Positions 15,001 to 30,000 of a stretch of DNA of 64,000 nucleotides are shown here, piece after piece. The translations under genes were made by a program, and so were the position numbers. The notes under the pieces are model-generated. The model saw only the letters and a list, made by a program, of their open reading frames with translations, was not told the origin of the DNA and made no database searches. Numbering within the stretch: position 1 is the first letter of the stretch; each line of letters opens with the position of its first letter. This DNA is from Sanderia malayensis (taxonomy: Eukaryota; Cnidaria; Scyphozoa; Semaeostomeae; Pelagiidae), in assembly GCA_013076295.1 (NCBI GenBank), contig RQOL01000640.1, forward strand, positions 1 to 64,000, read 5' to 3'.

Positions 15001-18000
15001 TGAAGTCAAGAAAGTAGTTGGCTCAGCAGAAACTGACGTTGTGATTGTAGTTGGTTCAATAGCCACTTCAGTTGAAGAAGTAATGGCATCGATGATAGCT
15101 GGTGTAGTTGTTGTTGTAGGTTCAAGGCCAAATGATGTTATTGAGCTTGTGTGTTCAGTAACTGAGGATAACGAAATTGACGTCGTTGGTTCTAAAATAT
15201 TGGAGGTTGTGCTTGCTGTTTGTACACTAGGTACGGAAGTTGAAAGAGTAGTTGGCTCGACGAAAGGAGAAGTTGTCGTTGTTGTTATTTGGATATCAGC
15301 TGAAGTTGTCGTAGTTGTTTCTTGAACAATTGAAGTGGAAGTCAAGGGAGTAGTTGGCTCGGCCAAAACTGACGTTGTAATTTTAGTTGGCTCAAAAGAA
15401 ACTCCAATTGAGGAACTGGTGACATCGATTACAACTGATGTAATTGTAGTTGTTGGTTGAAAGTTAAATAAAGTTAACGAGGTGGTTTGTTCAGTTAGTG
15501 AGGATAACGAAATTGACGTAGTTGGCTCTATACTTATCGAGGTTGTGCTGGTTGGTTGTTCACTAGTTACGGAAGTTGAAATCGTAGTGAACTTGACGAA
15601 GACTGATGTTGTCGTTGTTGTTAGTTGGATATCAACTGAGGTTGCCAAAGTTGTTCCTTCCACAACTGAAGTGGAAGTCAAGGAAGTAGTTGGCTCAGCA
15701 AAAACTGACGTTGTAATTGTAGTTGGCTCAAAAGAAAATCCTATTGAAGAACTAGTGACATCGATGACAACTAATGTAGTTGTAGTTGTTGGTTGAAGGT
15801 CAAATATCGTTACCGAGGTGGTTTGTTGAGTAAATGAGGATAACAAAATTGAAGTACTTGGCTCTATACTTATCGAGGTTGTGCTGGTTGATTGTTCACT
15901 AGTTACGGGAGTTGAAATAGTAGTTGGCTCGACGAAAAGAGAAGTTGTTGTTGTTGTTTTTTCGATATCAGCTGAAGTTGTCGTAGTTGTTCCTTGAACA
16001 ATTGAAGTGGAAGTCAAGGAAGTAGTTGGCTCGGCCAAAACTGACGTTGTACTTGTAGTTGGCTCAAAAGAAACTCCTATTGAAGAACTGGTGACATCGA
16101 TGACAACTGATGTAATTGTAGTTGTTGGTTGAAAGTCAAATAAAGTTAACGAGGTGGTTTGTTCAGTTAGTGAGGATAACAAAATTGACGTAGTTGGCTC
16201 TATACTTTTTGAGGTTGTGCTGGTTGGTTGTTCACTAGTTACGGAAGCTGAAATAGTAGTAAACTTGACGAAGACTGATGTTGTCGTTGTTGTTAGTTGG
16301 ATATCAACTGAGGTTGCCGAAGTTGTTCCTTCCACAACTGAAGTGGAAGTCAAGAAAGTAGTTGGCTCAGCAGAAACTGACGTTGTGATTGTAGTTGGTT
16401 CAATAGCCACTTCAGTTGAAGAACTAATGGCATCGATGACAACTGATGTAGTTGTTGTTGTAGGTTGTAAGCCAAATGATGTTACTGAGCTTGTGTGCTC
16501 AGTACCTGAGGATAACGAAATTGACGTTGTTGGCTCCATAATAATGGATGCTGTGCTTGCTGTTTGTATGCTAGTTACGGAAGTTGAAGTAGTAGTTGGG
16601 TCGACCAAAAGAGAAGTTGTCGTTGTTGTTATTTGGAAATCAACTGAAGTTGTCGTAATTGTTCCTTCAACAACTGAAGTGGAAGCCAATGAGTTAGTTG
16701 GGTCAACAAAAACTGACGTTCTGATTGTAGTTGGTTCAATAGCCACTTCAGTTGAAGAAGTAATGGCATCGATGAAAGCTGGTGTAGTTGTTGTTATTGG
16801 CTGTAAGCCGAATGATGTTACTGAGCTTGGGTGTTCAGTAACTGAGGATAACGAAATTGACGTTGTTGGTTCTATAATATTGGAGGTTGTGCTTGCTGTT
16901 TGTACACTAGTTGCGGAAGTTGAAGTACTAGTTGGCTCGACCAAAAGAGAAGTTGTCGTTGTTGTTATTTGGTTGTCAAAAGAAGTTGTTGTAATTGTTC
17001 CTTCAACCGTCAATTTGGAGGTAAATGAAGTAGTTGGCACAGCCAAAGCTGACGTTGTAAGTGTAGTTGGCTCAATAGAAACTCCAAATGAAGAACTAGT
17101 GACATCGATGACAACTAATGTAGTTGTAGTTCTTGGTTGAAGGTCAAATAACGTTACCGAGGTGGTTTGTTGAGTAAATGAGGATAACAAAATTGACGTA
17201 CTTGGCTCTATACTTATCGAAGTTGTGCTGGTTGATTGTTCACTAGTTACGGGAGTTGAAATAGTAGTTGCCTTGACGAATACTGAAGTTGTCGTTGTTG
17301 TTAGTTGGATATCAACTGAGGTTGCCAAAGTTGTTCCTTCCACAACTGAAGTGGAAGTCAAGGAAGTAGTTGGCTCAGCAAAAACTGAGGTTGTGATTGT
17401 AGTTGGTTGAATAGCAACTTCAATTGAAGAACTAGTGGCATCGATGACACCTGATGTAGTTGTTGTTGTAGGTTCAAGGCCAAATGATGTTACTGAGCTT
17501 GTTTGTTCAGTAACTGAGGATGTTTGATCACTAGTTACTGAAGCAGAAGTAGTGGTAAACTCCACGAAAATTGATGTTGTCGTTGTTGTTAGTTGGACAT
17601 CAACTGAAGATGTCGTAATGGTTCCTTCAACAACTGAAGTGGAAGTCAATGAGGTAGTTGGGTCAACAAAAACTGACGTTGTGATTGTAGTTGGCTCAAT
17701 AGCCACTTCAGTTGAAGAAGTAATGGCATCGATGATAGCTGATGTAGTTGTTGTTGTAGGTTCAAGGCCAAATGATGTTATTGAGCTTGTGTGTTCAGTA
17801 ACTGAGGATAACGAAATTGACGTCGTTGGTTCTAAAATATTGGAGGTTGTGCTTGCTGTTTGTACACTAGGTACGGAAGTTGAAATAGTAGTTGGCTCGA
17901 CGAAAAGAGAAGTTGTTGTTGTTGTTTTTTGGATATCAGCTGAAGTTGTCGTAGTTGTTCCTTGAACAATTGAAGTGGAAGTCAAGGAAGTAGTTGGCTC

Positions 18001-21000
18001 GGCCAAAACTGAAGTTGTACTTGTAGTTGGCTCAAAAGAAACTCCTATTGAAGAACTGGTGACATCGATGACAACTGATGTAATTGTAGTTGTTGGTTGA
18101 AAGTTAAATAAAGTTAACGAGGTGGTTTGTTCAGTCAGTGAGGATAACAAAATTGACGTAGTTGGCTCTATACTTTTTGAGGTTGTGCTGGTTGGTTGTT
18201 CACTAGTTACGGAAGCTGAAATAGTAGTAAACTTGACGAAGACTGATGTTGTTGTTGTTGTTAGTTGGATATCAACTGAGGTTGCCGAAGTTGTTCCTTC
18301 CACAGCTGAAGTGGAAGTCAAGAAAGTAGTTGGCTCAGCAGAAACTGACGTTGTGATTGTAGTTGGTTCAATTGCCACTTCAGTTGAAGAACTAATGGCA
18401 TCGATGACAACTGATGTAGTTGTTGTTGTAGGTTGTAAGCCAAATGATGTTACCGAGCTTGTGTGCTCAGTACCTGAGGATAACGAAATTGACGTTGTTG
18501 GTTCCATAATAATGGATGTTGTGCTTGCTGTTTGTACACTAGGTACGGAAGTTGAAATAGTAGTTGGCTCGACGAAAAGAGAAGTTGTCGTTGTTGTTAT
18601 TTGGATATCAGCTGAAGTTGTCGTAGTTGTTTCTTGAACAATTGAAGTGGAAGTCAAGGGAGTAGTTGGCTCGGCCAAAACTGACGTTGTAATTTTAGTT
18701 GGCTCAAAAGAAACTCCAATTGAGGAACTGGTGACATCGATTACAACTGATGTAATTGTAGTTGTTGGTTGAAAGTTAAATAAAGTTAACGAGGTGGTTT
18801 GTTCAGTTAATGAGGATAACGAAATTGACGTAGTTGGCTCTATACTTATCGAGATTGTGCTGGTTGGTTGTTCACTAGTTACGGAAGTTGAAATCGTAGT
18901 AAACTTGACGAAGACTGATGTTGTCGTTGTTGTTAGTTGGATATCAACTGAGGTTGCCAAAGTTGTTCCTTCCACGACTGAAGTGGAAGTCAAGGAAGTA
19001 GTTGGCTCAGCAAAAACTGAGGTTGTGATTGTAGTTGGTTCAATAGCAACTTCAGTTGAAGAACTGGTGACATCGATGACAACTGATGTAGTTGTTGTTG
19101 TAGGTTCAAGGCCAAATGATGTTACTGAGCTTGTTTGTTCAGTAACTGAGGATAACGAAATTGACGTGTTGGTTCTATAATATTGGAGGTTGTGCTTGCT
19201 GTTTGTACACTAGTTACGGAAGTTGAAGTAGTAGTTGGCTCGACGAAAAGAGAAGTTGTTGTTGTTGTTATTTGGATATCAGCTGAAGTTGTCGTAGTTG
19301 TTTCTTGAACAATTGAAGTGGAAGTCAAGGAAGTAGTTGGCTCGGCAAAAACTGACGTTGTACTTGTAGTTGGCTCAAAAGAAACTCCTATTGAAGAACT
19401 GGTGACATCGATGACAACTGATGTAATTGTAGTTGTTGGTTGAAAGTCAAATAAAGTTAACGAGGTGGTTTGTTCAGTTAGTGAGGATAACAAAATTGAC
19501 GTAGTTTGCTCTATACTTTTTGAGGTTGTGCTGGTTGGTTGTTCACTAGTTACGAAAGCTGAAATAGTAGTAAACTTGACGAATACTGATGTTGTCGTTG
19601 TTGTTAGTTGGATATCAACTGAGGTTGCCGAAGTTGTTCCTTCCACAACTGAAGTGGAAGTCAAGAAAGTAGTTGCCTCAGCAGAAACTGACGTTGTGAT
19701 TGTAGTTGGTTCAATAGCAACTTCAGTTGAAGAAGTAATGGCATCGATGAAAGCTGATGTAGTTGTTGTTGTTGGCTGTAAGCCGAATGATGTTACTGAG
19801 CTTGTGTGTTCAGTAACTGAGGATAACGAAATTGACGTTGTTGGTTCTATAATATTGGAGGTTGTGCTTGCTGTTTGTATGCTAGTTACGGAAGTTGAAG
19901 TAGTAGTTGGCTCGACCAAAAGAGAAGTTGTCGTTGTTGTTATTTGGAAATCAACTGAAGTGGTCGTAATTGTTCCTTCAACAACTGAAGTGGAAGCCAA
20001 TGAGGTAGTTGGGTCAACAAAAACTGACGTTGTGATTGTAGTTGGTTCAATAGCCACTTCAGTTGAAGAAGTAATGGCATCGATGAAAGCTGATGTAGTT
20101 GTTGTTGTTGGCTGTAAGCCGAATAATGTTACTGAGCTTGTGTGTTCAGTAACTGAGGATAACGAAATTGACGTTGTTGGTTCTATAATATTGGAGGTTG
20201 TGCTTGCTGTTTGTACACTAGTTGCGGAAGTGGAAGTACTAGTTGGCTCAACCAAAAGAGAAGTTGTCGTTGTTGTTATTTGGTTGTCAAAAGAAGTTGT
20301 TGTAATTGTTCCTTCAACCGTCAATTTGGAGGTAAATGAAGTAGTTGGCACAGCCAAAGCTGACGTTGTAAGTGTAGTTGGCTCAATAGAAACTCCAATT
20401 GAAGAACTAGTGACATCGATGACAACTAATGTAGTTGTAGTTGTTGGTTGAAGGTCAAATAACGTCACCGAGGTGGTTTGTTGAGTAAATGAGGATAACA
20501 AATTGACGTACTTGGCTCTATACTTATCGAAGTTGTGCTGGTTGATTGTTCACTAGTTACGGGAGTTGAAATAGTAGTTGGCTTGACGAATACTGAAGTT
20601 GTCGTTGTTGTTAGTTGGATATTAACTGAGGTTGCCAAAGTTGTTCCTTCCACAACTGAAGTGGAAGTCAAGGAAGTAGTTGGCTCAGCAAAAACTGAGG
20701 TTGTGATTGTAGTTGGTTGAATAGCAACTTCAGTTGAAGAACTAGTGGCATCGATGACAACTGATGTAGTTGTTGTTGTAGGTTCAAGGCCAAATGATGT
20801 TACTGAGCTTGTTTGTTGAGTAAATGAGGATGTTTGATCACTAGTTACTGAAGCAGAAGTAGTAGTAAACTCCACGAAAATTGATGTTGTCGTTGTTGTT
20901 AGTTGGATATCAACTGAGGTTGCCAAAGTTGTTCCTTCCACAACTGAAGTGGAAGACAAGGAAGTAGTTGGCTCGGCCAAAACTGACGTTGTAATTTTAG

Positions 21001-24000
21001 TTGGCTCAAAAGAAACTCCAATTGAGGAACTGGTGACATCGATTACAACTGATGTAATTGTAGTTGTTGGTTGAAAGTTAAATAAAGTTAACGTGGTGGT
21101 TTGTTCAGTTAGTGAGGATAACGAAATTGACGTAGTTGGCTCTATACTTATCGAGGTTGTGCTGGTTGGTTGTTCACTAGTTACGGAAGTTGAAATCGTA
21201 ATAAACTTGACGAAGACTGATGTTGTCGTTGTTGTTAGTTGGATATCAACTGAGGTTGCCAAAGTTGTTCCTTCCACAACTGAAGTGGAAGTCAAGGAAG
21301 TAGTTGGCTCAGCAGAAACTGACGTTGTGATTGTAGTTGGTTCAATAGCCACTTCAGTTGAAGAACTAGTGGCATCGATGACAACTGATGTAGTTGTTGT
21401 TGTAGGTTCAAGGCCAAATGATGTTACTGAGCTTGTTTGTTCAGTAACTGAGGATAGCACAATCGACGTAGTTGGTTCTATAATAATGGAAATTATGCTT
21501 GTTGTTTGATCACTAGTTACTGAAGCAGAAGTAGTAGTAAACTCGACGAAAACTGATTTTGTCGTTGTTGTTAGTTGGACTTCAACTGAAGTCGTCGTAA
21601 TTGTTGCTTCAACAACTGAAGTGGAAGCCAATGAGGTAGTTTGGTCAACAAAAACTGACGTTGTGATTGTAGTTGGCTCAATAGCCACTTCAGTTGAAGA
21701 AGTAATGGCATCGATGATAGCTGATGTAGTTGTTGTTGTTGGCTGTAAGGCGAATGATGTTACTGAGCTTGTGTGTTCAGTAACTGAGGATAACAAAATT
21801 GACGTTGTTGGTTCTATAATATTGGAGGTTGTGCTTGCTGTTTGTACACTAGTTACGGAAGTTGAAGTAGTAGTTGGCTCGACCAAAAGAGAAGTTGTCG
21901 TTGTTTTTATTTGGATATCAGCTGAAGTTGTCGTAGTTGTTTCTTGAACAATTGAAGTGGAAGTCAAGGAAGTAGTTGGCTCGGCCAAAACTGACGTTGT
22001 ACTTGTAGTTGGCTCAAAAGAAACTCCTATTGAAGAACTGGTGACATCGATGACAACTGATGTAGTTGTTGTTGTAGGTTCAAGGCCAAATGATGTTACT
22101 GAGCTTGTTTGTTCAGTAACTGAGGATAACGAAATTGACGTTGTTGGTTCTATAATATTGGAGGTTGTGCTTGCTGTTTGTACACTAGTTACGGAAGTTG
22201 AAGTAGTAGTTGGGTCGACGAAAAGAGAAGTTGTTGTTGTTGTTATTTGGATATCAGCTGAAGTTGTCGTAGTTGTTTCTTGAACAATTGAAGTGGAAAT
22301 CAAGGAAGTAGTTGGCTCGGCCAAAACTGACGTTGTACTTGTAGTTGGCTCAAAAGAAACTCCTATTGAAGAACTGGTGACATCGATGACAACTGATGTA
22401 ATTGTAGTTGTTGGTTGAAAGTCAAATAAAGTTAACGAGGTGGTTTGCTCAGTTAGTGAGGATAACAAAATTGACGTAGTTGGCTCTATACTTTTTGAGG
22501 TTGTGCTGGTTGGTTGTTCACTAGTTACGGAACCTGAAATAGTAGTAAACTTGACGAAGACTGATGTTGTCGTTGTTGTTAGTTGGATATCAACTGAGGT
22601 TGCCGAAGTTGTTCCTTCCACAACTGAAGTGGAAGTCAAGAAAGTAGTTGGCTCAGCAGACACTGACGTTGTGATTGTAGTTGGTTCAATAGCAACTTCA
22701 GTTGAAGAAGTAATGGCATCGATGAAAGCTGATGTAGTTGTTGTTGTTGGCTGTAAGCCGAATGATGTTACTGAGCTTGTTTTCTCAGTAACTGAGGATG
22801 TTTGATCACTAGTTACTGAAGCAGAAGTAGTAGTAAACTCCACGAAAATTGATGTTGTCGTTGTTGTTAGTTGGACATCAACTGAAGATGTCGTAATGGT
22901 TCCTTCAACAACTGAAGTGGAAGTCAATGAGGTAGTTGGGTCAACAAAAACTGACGTTGTGATTGTAGTTGGCTCAATAGCCACTTCAGTTGAAGAAGTA
23001 ATGGCATCGATGATAGCTGATGTAGTTGTTGTTGTAGGTTCAAGGCCAAATGATGTTACTGAGCTTGTTTGTTCAGTAACTGAGGATAGCGCAATCGACG
23101 TAGTTGGTTCTATAATAATGGAGATTATGCTTGTTGTTTGATCACTAGTTACTGAAGCGGAAGTAGTAGTAAACTCGACGAAAACTGATTTTGTCGTTGT
23201 TGTTAGTTGGACCTCAACTGAAGTCGTCGTAATTGTTCCTTCAACAACTGAAGTGGAAGCCAATGAGGTAATTGGGTCAACAAAAACTGACGTTGTGATT
23301 GTAGTTGGCTCAATAGCCACATCAGTTGAAGAAGTAATGGCATCGATGATAGCTGATGTAGTTGTTGTTGTTGGCTGTAAGGCGAATGATGTTACTGAGC
23401 TTGTGTGTTCAGTAACTGAGGATAACAAAATTGACGTTGTTGGTTCTATAATATTGGAGGTTGTGCTTGCTGTTTGTACACTAGTTACGGAAGTTGAAGT
23501 AGTAGTTGGCTCGACTAAAAGAGAAGTTGTCGTTGTTTTTATTTGGATATCAAATGAAGTTGTCGTAGTTGTTCCTTGAACAATTGAAGTGGAAGTCAAG
23601 GAAGTAGTTGGCTCGGCCAAAACTGAAGTTGTACTTGTAGTTGGCTCAAAAGAAACTCCTATTGAAGAACTGGTGACATCGATGACAACTGATGTAATTG
23701 TAGTTGTTGGTTGAAAGTTAAATAAAGTTAACGAGGTGGTTTGTTCAGTCAGTGAGGATAACAAAATTGACGTAGTTGGCTCTATACTTTTTGAGGTTGT
23801 GCTGGTTGGTTGTTCACTAGTTACGGAAGCTGAAATAGTAGTAAACTTGACGAAGACTGATGTTGTTGTTGTTGTTAGTTGGATATCAACTGAGGTTGCC
23901 GAAGTTGTTCCTTCCACAGCTGAAGTGGAAGTCAAGAAAGTAGTTGGCTCAGCAGAAACTGACGTTGTGATTGTAGTTGGTTCAATTGCCACTTCAGTTG

Positions 24001-27000
24001 AAGAACTAATGGCATCGATGACAACTGATGTAGTTGTTGTTGTAGGTTGTAAGCCAAATGATGTTACCGAGCTTGTGTGCTCAGTACCTGAGGATAACGA
24101 AATTGACGTTGTTGGTTCCATAATAATGGATGTTGTGCTTGCTGTTTGTACACTAGGTACGGAAGTTGAAATAGTAGTTGGCTCGACGAAAAGAGAAGTT
24201 GTCGTTGTTGTTATTTGGATATCAGCTGAAGTTGTCGTAGTTGTTTCTTGAACAATTGAAGTGGAAGTCAAGGGAGTAGTTGGCTCGGCCAAAACTGACG
24301 TTGTAATTTTAGTTGGCTCAAAAGAAACTCCAATTGAGGAACTGGTGACATCGATTACAACTGATGTAATTGTAGCTGTTGGTTGAAAGTTAAATAAAGT
24401 TAACGAGGTGGTTTGTTCAGTTAATGAGGATAACGAAATTGACGTAGTTGGCTCTATACTTATCGAGATTGTGCTGGTTGGTTGTTCACTAGTTACGGAA
24501 GTTGAAATCGTAGTAAACTTGACGAAGACTGATGTTGTCGTTGTTGTTAGTTGGATATCAACTGAGGTTGCCAAAGTTGTTCCTTCCACGACTGAAGTGG
24601 AAGTCAAGGAAGTAGTTGGCTCAGCAAAAACTGAGGTTGTGATTGTAGTTGGTTCAATAGCAACTTCAGTTGAAGAACTGGTGACATCGATGACAACTGA
24701 GGTAGTTGTTGTTGTAGGTTCAAGGCCAAATGATGTTACTGAGCTTGTTTGTTCAGTAACTGAGGATAACGAAATTGACGTTGTTGGTTCTATAATATTG
24801 GAGGTTGTGCTTGCTGTTTGTACACTAGTTACGGAAGTTGAAGTAGTAGTTGGCTCGACGAAAAGAGAAGTTGTTGTTGTTGTTATTTGGATATCAGCTG
24901 AAGTTGTCGTAGTTGTTTCTTGAACAATTGAAGTGGAAGTCAAGGAAGTAGTTGGCTCGGCAAAAACTGACGTTGTACTTGTAGTTGGCTCAAAAGAAAC
25001 TCCTATTGAAGAACTGGTGACATCGATGACAACTGATGTAATTGTAGTTGTTGGTTGAAAGTCAAATAAAGTTAACGAGGTGGTTTGTTCAGTTAGTGAG
25101 GATAACAAAATTGACGTAGTTGGCTCTATACTTTTTGAGGTTGTGCTGGTTGGTTGTTCACTAGTTACGAAAGCTGAAATAGTAGTAAACTTGACGAATA
25201 CTGATGTTGTCGTTGTTGTTAGTTGGATATCAACTGAGGTTGCCGAAGTTGTTCCTTCCACAACTGAAGTGGAAGTCAAGAAAGTAGTTGCCTCAGCAGA
25301 AACTGACGTTGTGATTGTAGTTGGTTCAATAGCAACTTCAGTTGAAGAAGTAATGGCATCGATGAAAGCTGATGTAGTTGTTGTTGTTGGCTGTAAGCCG
25401 AATGATGTTACTGAGCTTGTGTGTTCAGTAACTGAGGATAACGAAATTGACGTTGTTGGTTCTATAATATTGGAGGTTGTGCTTGCTGTTTGTATGCTAG
25501 TTACGGAAGTTGAAGTAGTAGTTGGCTCGACCAAAAGAGAAGTTGTCGTTGTTGTTATTTGGAAATCAACTGAAGTGGTCGTAATTGTTCCTTCAACAAC
25601 TGAAGTGGAAGCCAATGAGGTAGTTGGGTCAACAAAAACTGACGTTGTGATTGTAGTTGGTTCAATAGCCACTTCAGTTGAAGAAGTAATGGCATCGATG
25701 AAAGCTGATGTAGTTGTTGTTGTTGGCTGTAAGCCGAATAATGTTACTGAGCTTGTGTGTTCAGTAACTGAGGATAACGAAATTGACGTTGTTGGTTCTA
25801 TAATATTGGAGGTTGTGCTTGCTGTTTGTACACTAGTTGCGGAAGTGGAAGTACTAGTTGGCTCAACCAAAAGAGAAGTTGTCGTTGTTGTTATTTGGTT
25901 GTCAAAAGAAGTTGTTGTAATTGTTCCTTCAACCGTCAATTTGGAGGTAAATGAAGTAGTTGGCACAGCCAAAGCTGACGTTGTAAGTGTAGTTGGCTCA
26001 ATAGAAACTCCAATTGAAGAACTAGTGACATCGATGACAACTAATGTAGTTGTAGTTGTTGGTTGAAGGTCAAATAACGTCACCGAGGTGGTTTGTTGAG
26101 TAAATGAGGATAACAAAATTGACGTACTTGGCTCTATACTTATCGAAGTTGTGCTGGTTGATTGTTCACTAGTTACGGGAGTTGAAATAGTAGTTGGCTT
26201 GACGAATACTGAAGTTGTCGTTGTTGTTAGTTGGATATCAACTGAGGTTGCCAAAGTTGTTCCTTCCACAACTGAAGTGGAAGTCAAGGAAGTAGTTGGC
26301 TCAGCAAAAACTGAGGTTGTGATTGTAGTTGGTTGAATAGCAACTTCAGTTGAAGAACTAGTGGCATCGATGACAACTGATGTAGTTGTTGTTGTAGGTT
26401 CAAGGCCAAATGATGTTACTGAGCTTGTTTGTTGAGTAAATGAGGATGTTTGATCACTAGTTACTGAAGCAGAAGTAGTAGTAAACTCCACGAAAATTGA
26501 TGTTGTCGTTGTTGTTAGTTGGATATCAACTGAGGTTGCCAAAGTTGTTCCTTCCACAACTGAAGTGGAAGACAAGGAAGTAGTTGGCTCGGCCAAAACT
26601 GACGTTGTAATTTTAGTTGCTCAAAAGAAACTCCAATTGAGGAACTGGTGACATCGATTACAACTGATGTAATTGTAGTTGTTGGTTGAAAGTTAAATAA
26701 AGTTAACGTGGTGGTTTGTTCAGTTAGTGAGGATAACGAAATTGACGTAGTTGGCTCTATACTTATCGAGGTTGTGCTGGTTGGTTGTTCACTAGTTACG
26801 GAAGTTGAAATCGTAATAAACTTGACGAAGACTGATGTTGTCGTTGTTGTTAGTTGGATATCAACTGAGGTTGCCAAAGTTGTTCCTTCCACAACTGAAG
26901 TGGAAGTCAAGGAAGTAGTTGGCTCAGCAGAAACTGACGTTGTGATTGTAGTTGGTTCAATAGCCACTTCAGTTGAAGAACTAGTGGCATCGATGACAAC

Positions 27001-30000
27001 TGATGTAGTTGTTGTTGTAGGTTCAAGGCCAAATGATGTTACTGAGCTTGTTTGTTCAGTAACTGAGGATAGCACAATCGACGTAGTTGGTTCTATAATA
27101 ATGGAAATTATGCTTGTTGTTTGATCACTAGTTACTGAAGCAGAAGTAGTAGTAAACTCGACGAAAACTGATTTTGTCGTTGTTGTTAGTTGGACTTCAA
27201 CTGAAGTCGTCGTAATTGTTGCTTCAACAACTGAAGTGGAAGCCAATGAGGTAGTTTGGTCAACAAAAACTGACGTTGTGATTGTAGTTGGCTCAATAGC
27301 CACTTCAGTTGAAGAAGTAATGGCATCGATGATAGCTGATGTAGTTGTTGTTGTTGGCTGTAAGGCGAATGATGTTACTGAGCTTGTGTGTTCAGTAACT
27401 GAGGATAACAAAATTGACGTTGTTGGTTCTATAATATTGGAGGTTGTGCTTGCTGTTTGTACACTAGTTACGGAAGTTGAAGTAGTAGTTGGCTCGACCA
27501 AAAGAGAAGTTGTCGTTGTTTTTATTTGGATATCAGCTGAAGTTGTCGTAGTTGTTTCTTGAACAATTGAAGTGGAAGTCAAGGAAGTAGTTGGCTCGGC
27601 CAAAACTGACGTTGTACTTGTAGTTGGCTCAAAAGAAACTCCTATTGAAGAACTGGTGACATCGATGACAACTGATGTAGTTGTTGTTGTAGGTTCAAGG
27701 CCAAATGATGTTACTGAGCTTGTTTGTTCAGTAACTGAGGATAACGAAATTGACGTTGTTGGTTCTATAATGTTGGAGGTTGTGCTTGCTGTTTGTACAC
27801 TAGTTACGGAAGTTGAAGTAGTAGTTGGGTCGACGAAAAGAGAAGTTGTTGTTGTTGTTATTTGGATATCAGCTGAAGTTGTCGTAGTTGTTTCTTGAAC
27901 AATTGAAGTGGAAGTCAAGGAAGTAGTTGGCTCGGCCAAAACTGACGTTGTACTTGTAGTTGGCTCAAAAGAAACTCCTATTGAAGAACTGGTGACATCG
28001 ATGACAACTGATGTAATTGTAGTTGTTGGTTGAAAGTCAAATAAAGTTAACGAGGTGGTTTGCTCAGTTAGTGAGGATAACAAAATTGACGTAGTTGGCT
28101 CTATACTTTTTGAGGTTGTGCTGGTTGGTTGTTCACTAGTTACGGAACCTGAAATAGTAGTAAACTTGACGAAGACTGATGTTGTCGTTGTTGTTAGTTG
28201 GATATCAACTGAGGTTGCCGAAGTTGTTCCTTCCACAACTGAAGTGGAAATCAAGAAAGTAATTGGCTCAGCAGAAACTGACGTTGTGATTGTAGTTGGT
28301 TCAATAGCAACTTCAGTTGAAGAAGTAATGGCATCGATGAAAGCTGATGTAGTTGTTGTTGTTGGCTGTAAGCCGAATGATGTTACTGAGCTTGTGTGTT
28401 CAGTAACTGAGGATAACGAAATTGACGTTGTTGGTTCTATAATATTGGAGGTTGTGCTTGCTGTTTGCATGCTAGTTACGGAAGTTGAAGTAGTAGTTGG
28501 CTCGACCAAAAGAGAAGTTGTCGTTGTTGTTATTTGGAAATCAACTGAAGTTGTCGTAATTGTTCCTTCAACAACTGAAGTGGAAGCCAATGAGGTAGTT
28601 GGGCCAACAAAAACTGACGTTGTGATTGTAGTTGGTTCAATAGCCACTTCAGTTGAAGAAGTAATGGCATCGATGAAAGCTGATGTAGTTGTTGTTGTTG
28701 GCTGTAAGCCGAATGATGTTACTGAGCTTGTGTGTTCAGTAACTGAGGATAACGAAAATGACGTTGTTGGTTCTATAATATTGGAGGTTGTGCTTGCTGT
28801 TTGTACACTAGTTGCGGAAGTTAAAGTAGTAGTAAACTCGACGAAACTGAATTTGTCGTTGTTGTTAGTTGGACCTCAACTGAAGTCGTCGTAATTGTTC
28901 CTTCAACAACTGAAGTCGAAGCCAATGAGGTAATTGGGTCAACAAAAACTGACGTTGTGATTGTAGTTGGCTCAATAGCCACTTCAGTTGAAGAAGTAAT
29001 GGCATCAATGATAGCTGATGTAGTTGTTGTTGTTGGCTGTAAGGCGAATGATGTTACTGAGCTTGTGTGTTCAGTAACTGAGGATAACAAAATTGACGTT
29101 GTTGGTTCTATAATATTGGAGGTTGTGCTTGCTGTTTGTACACTAGTTACGGAAGTTGAAGTAGTAGTTGGCTCGACCAAAGAGAAGTTGTCGTTGTTGT
29201 TATTTGGATATCAGCTGAAGTTGTCGTAGTTGTTTCTTGAACAATTGAAGTGGAAGTCAAGGAAGTAGTTGGCTCGGCCAAAACTGACGTTGTAATTGTA
29301 GTTGGCTCAATAGAAGCTCCAACTGAAGAACTAGTGACATCGATGACAACTGATGTGATTGTGGTTGTTGGTTGAAAGTCAAATAAAGTCAACGAGGTGG
29401 TTTGTCCAGTTAGTGAGGATAACGAAATTGACGTAGTTGGTTCTATAATAATAGGGGTTATGCTTGTTGTTTGATCACTAGTTACTGAAGCAGAAGTAGT
29501 AGTAAAGTAGACGAAAACTGATGTTGTCGATGTTGTTAGTTGGACGTCAACTGAAGTTGTCGTAATTGTTCCTTCCACAACTGACGTGAAAGTCAATGAG
29601 GTAGTTGTTTCAACAAAAACTGACGTTGTGATTGTAGTTGGCTCAATAGCCACTTCAGTTGAAAAAGTAATGGCATCGATGATAGCTGATGTAGTTGTTG
29701 TTGTTGGCTGTAAGCCAAATGATGTTACTGATTTTGTGTGTTTAGTAACTGAAGATAACAAAATTGACGTTGTTGGTTCTATAATATTGGAGGTTGTGCT
29801 TGCTGTTTGTACACTAGTTACGGAAGTTGAAATTGTAGTTGGCTCGACGAAAAGAGAAGTTGTGGTTGTTGTTATTTGGATATCAGCTGAAGTTTTCGTA
29901 GTTGTTTCTTCAACAATTGAAGTGGAAGTCAAGGAAGTAGTAGGCTCGGCCAAAACTGACGTTGTAATTGTAGTTGGCTCAAAAGAAACTCCAATTGAAG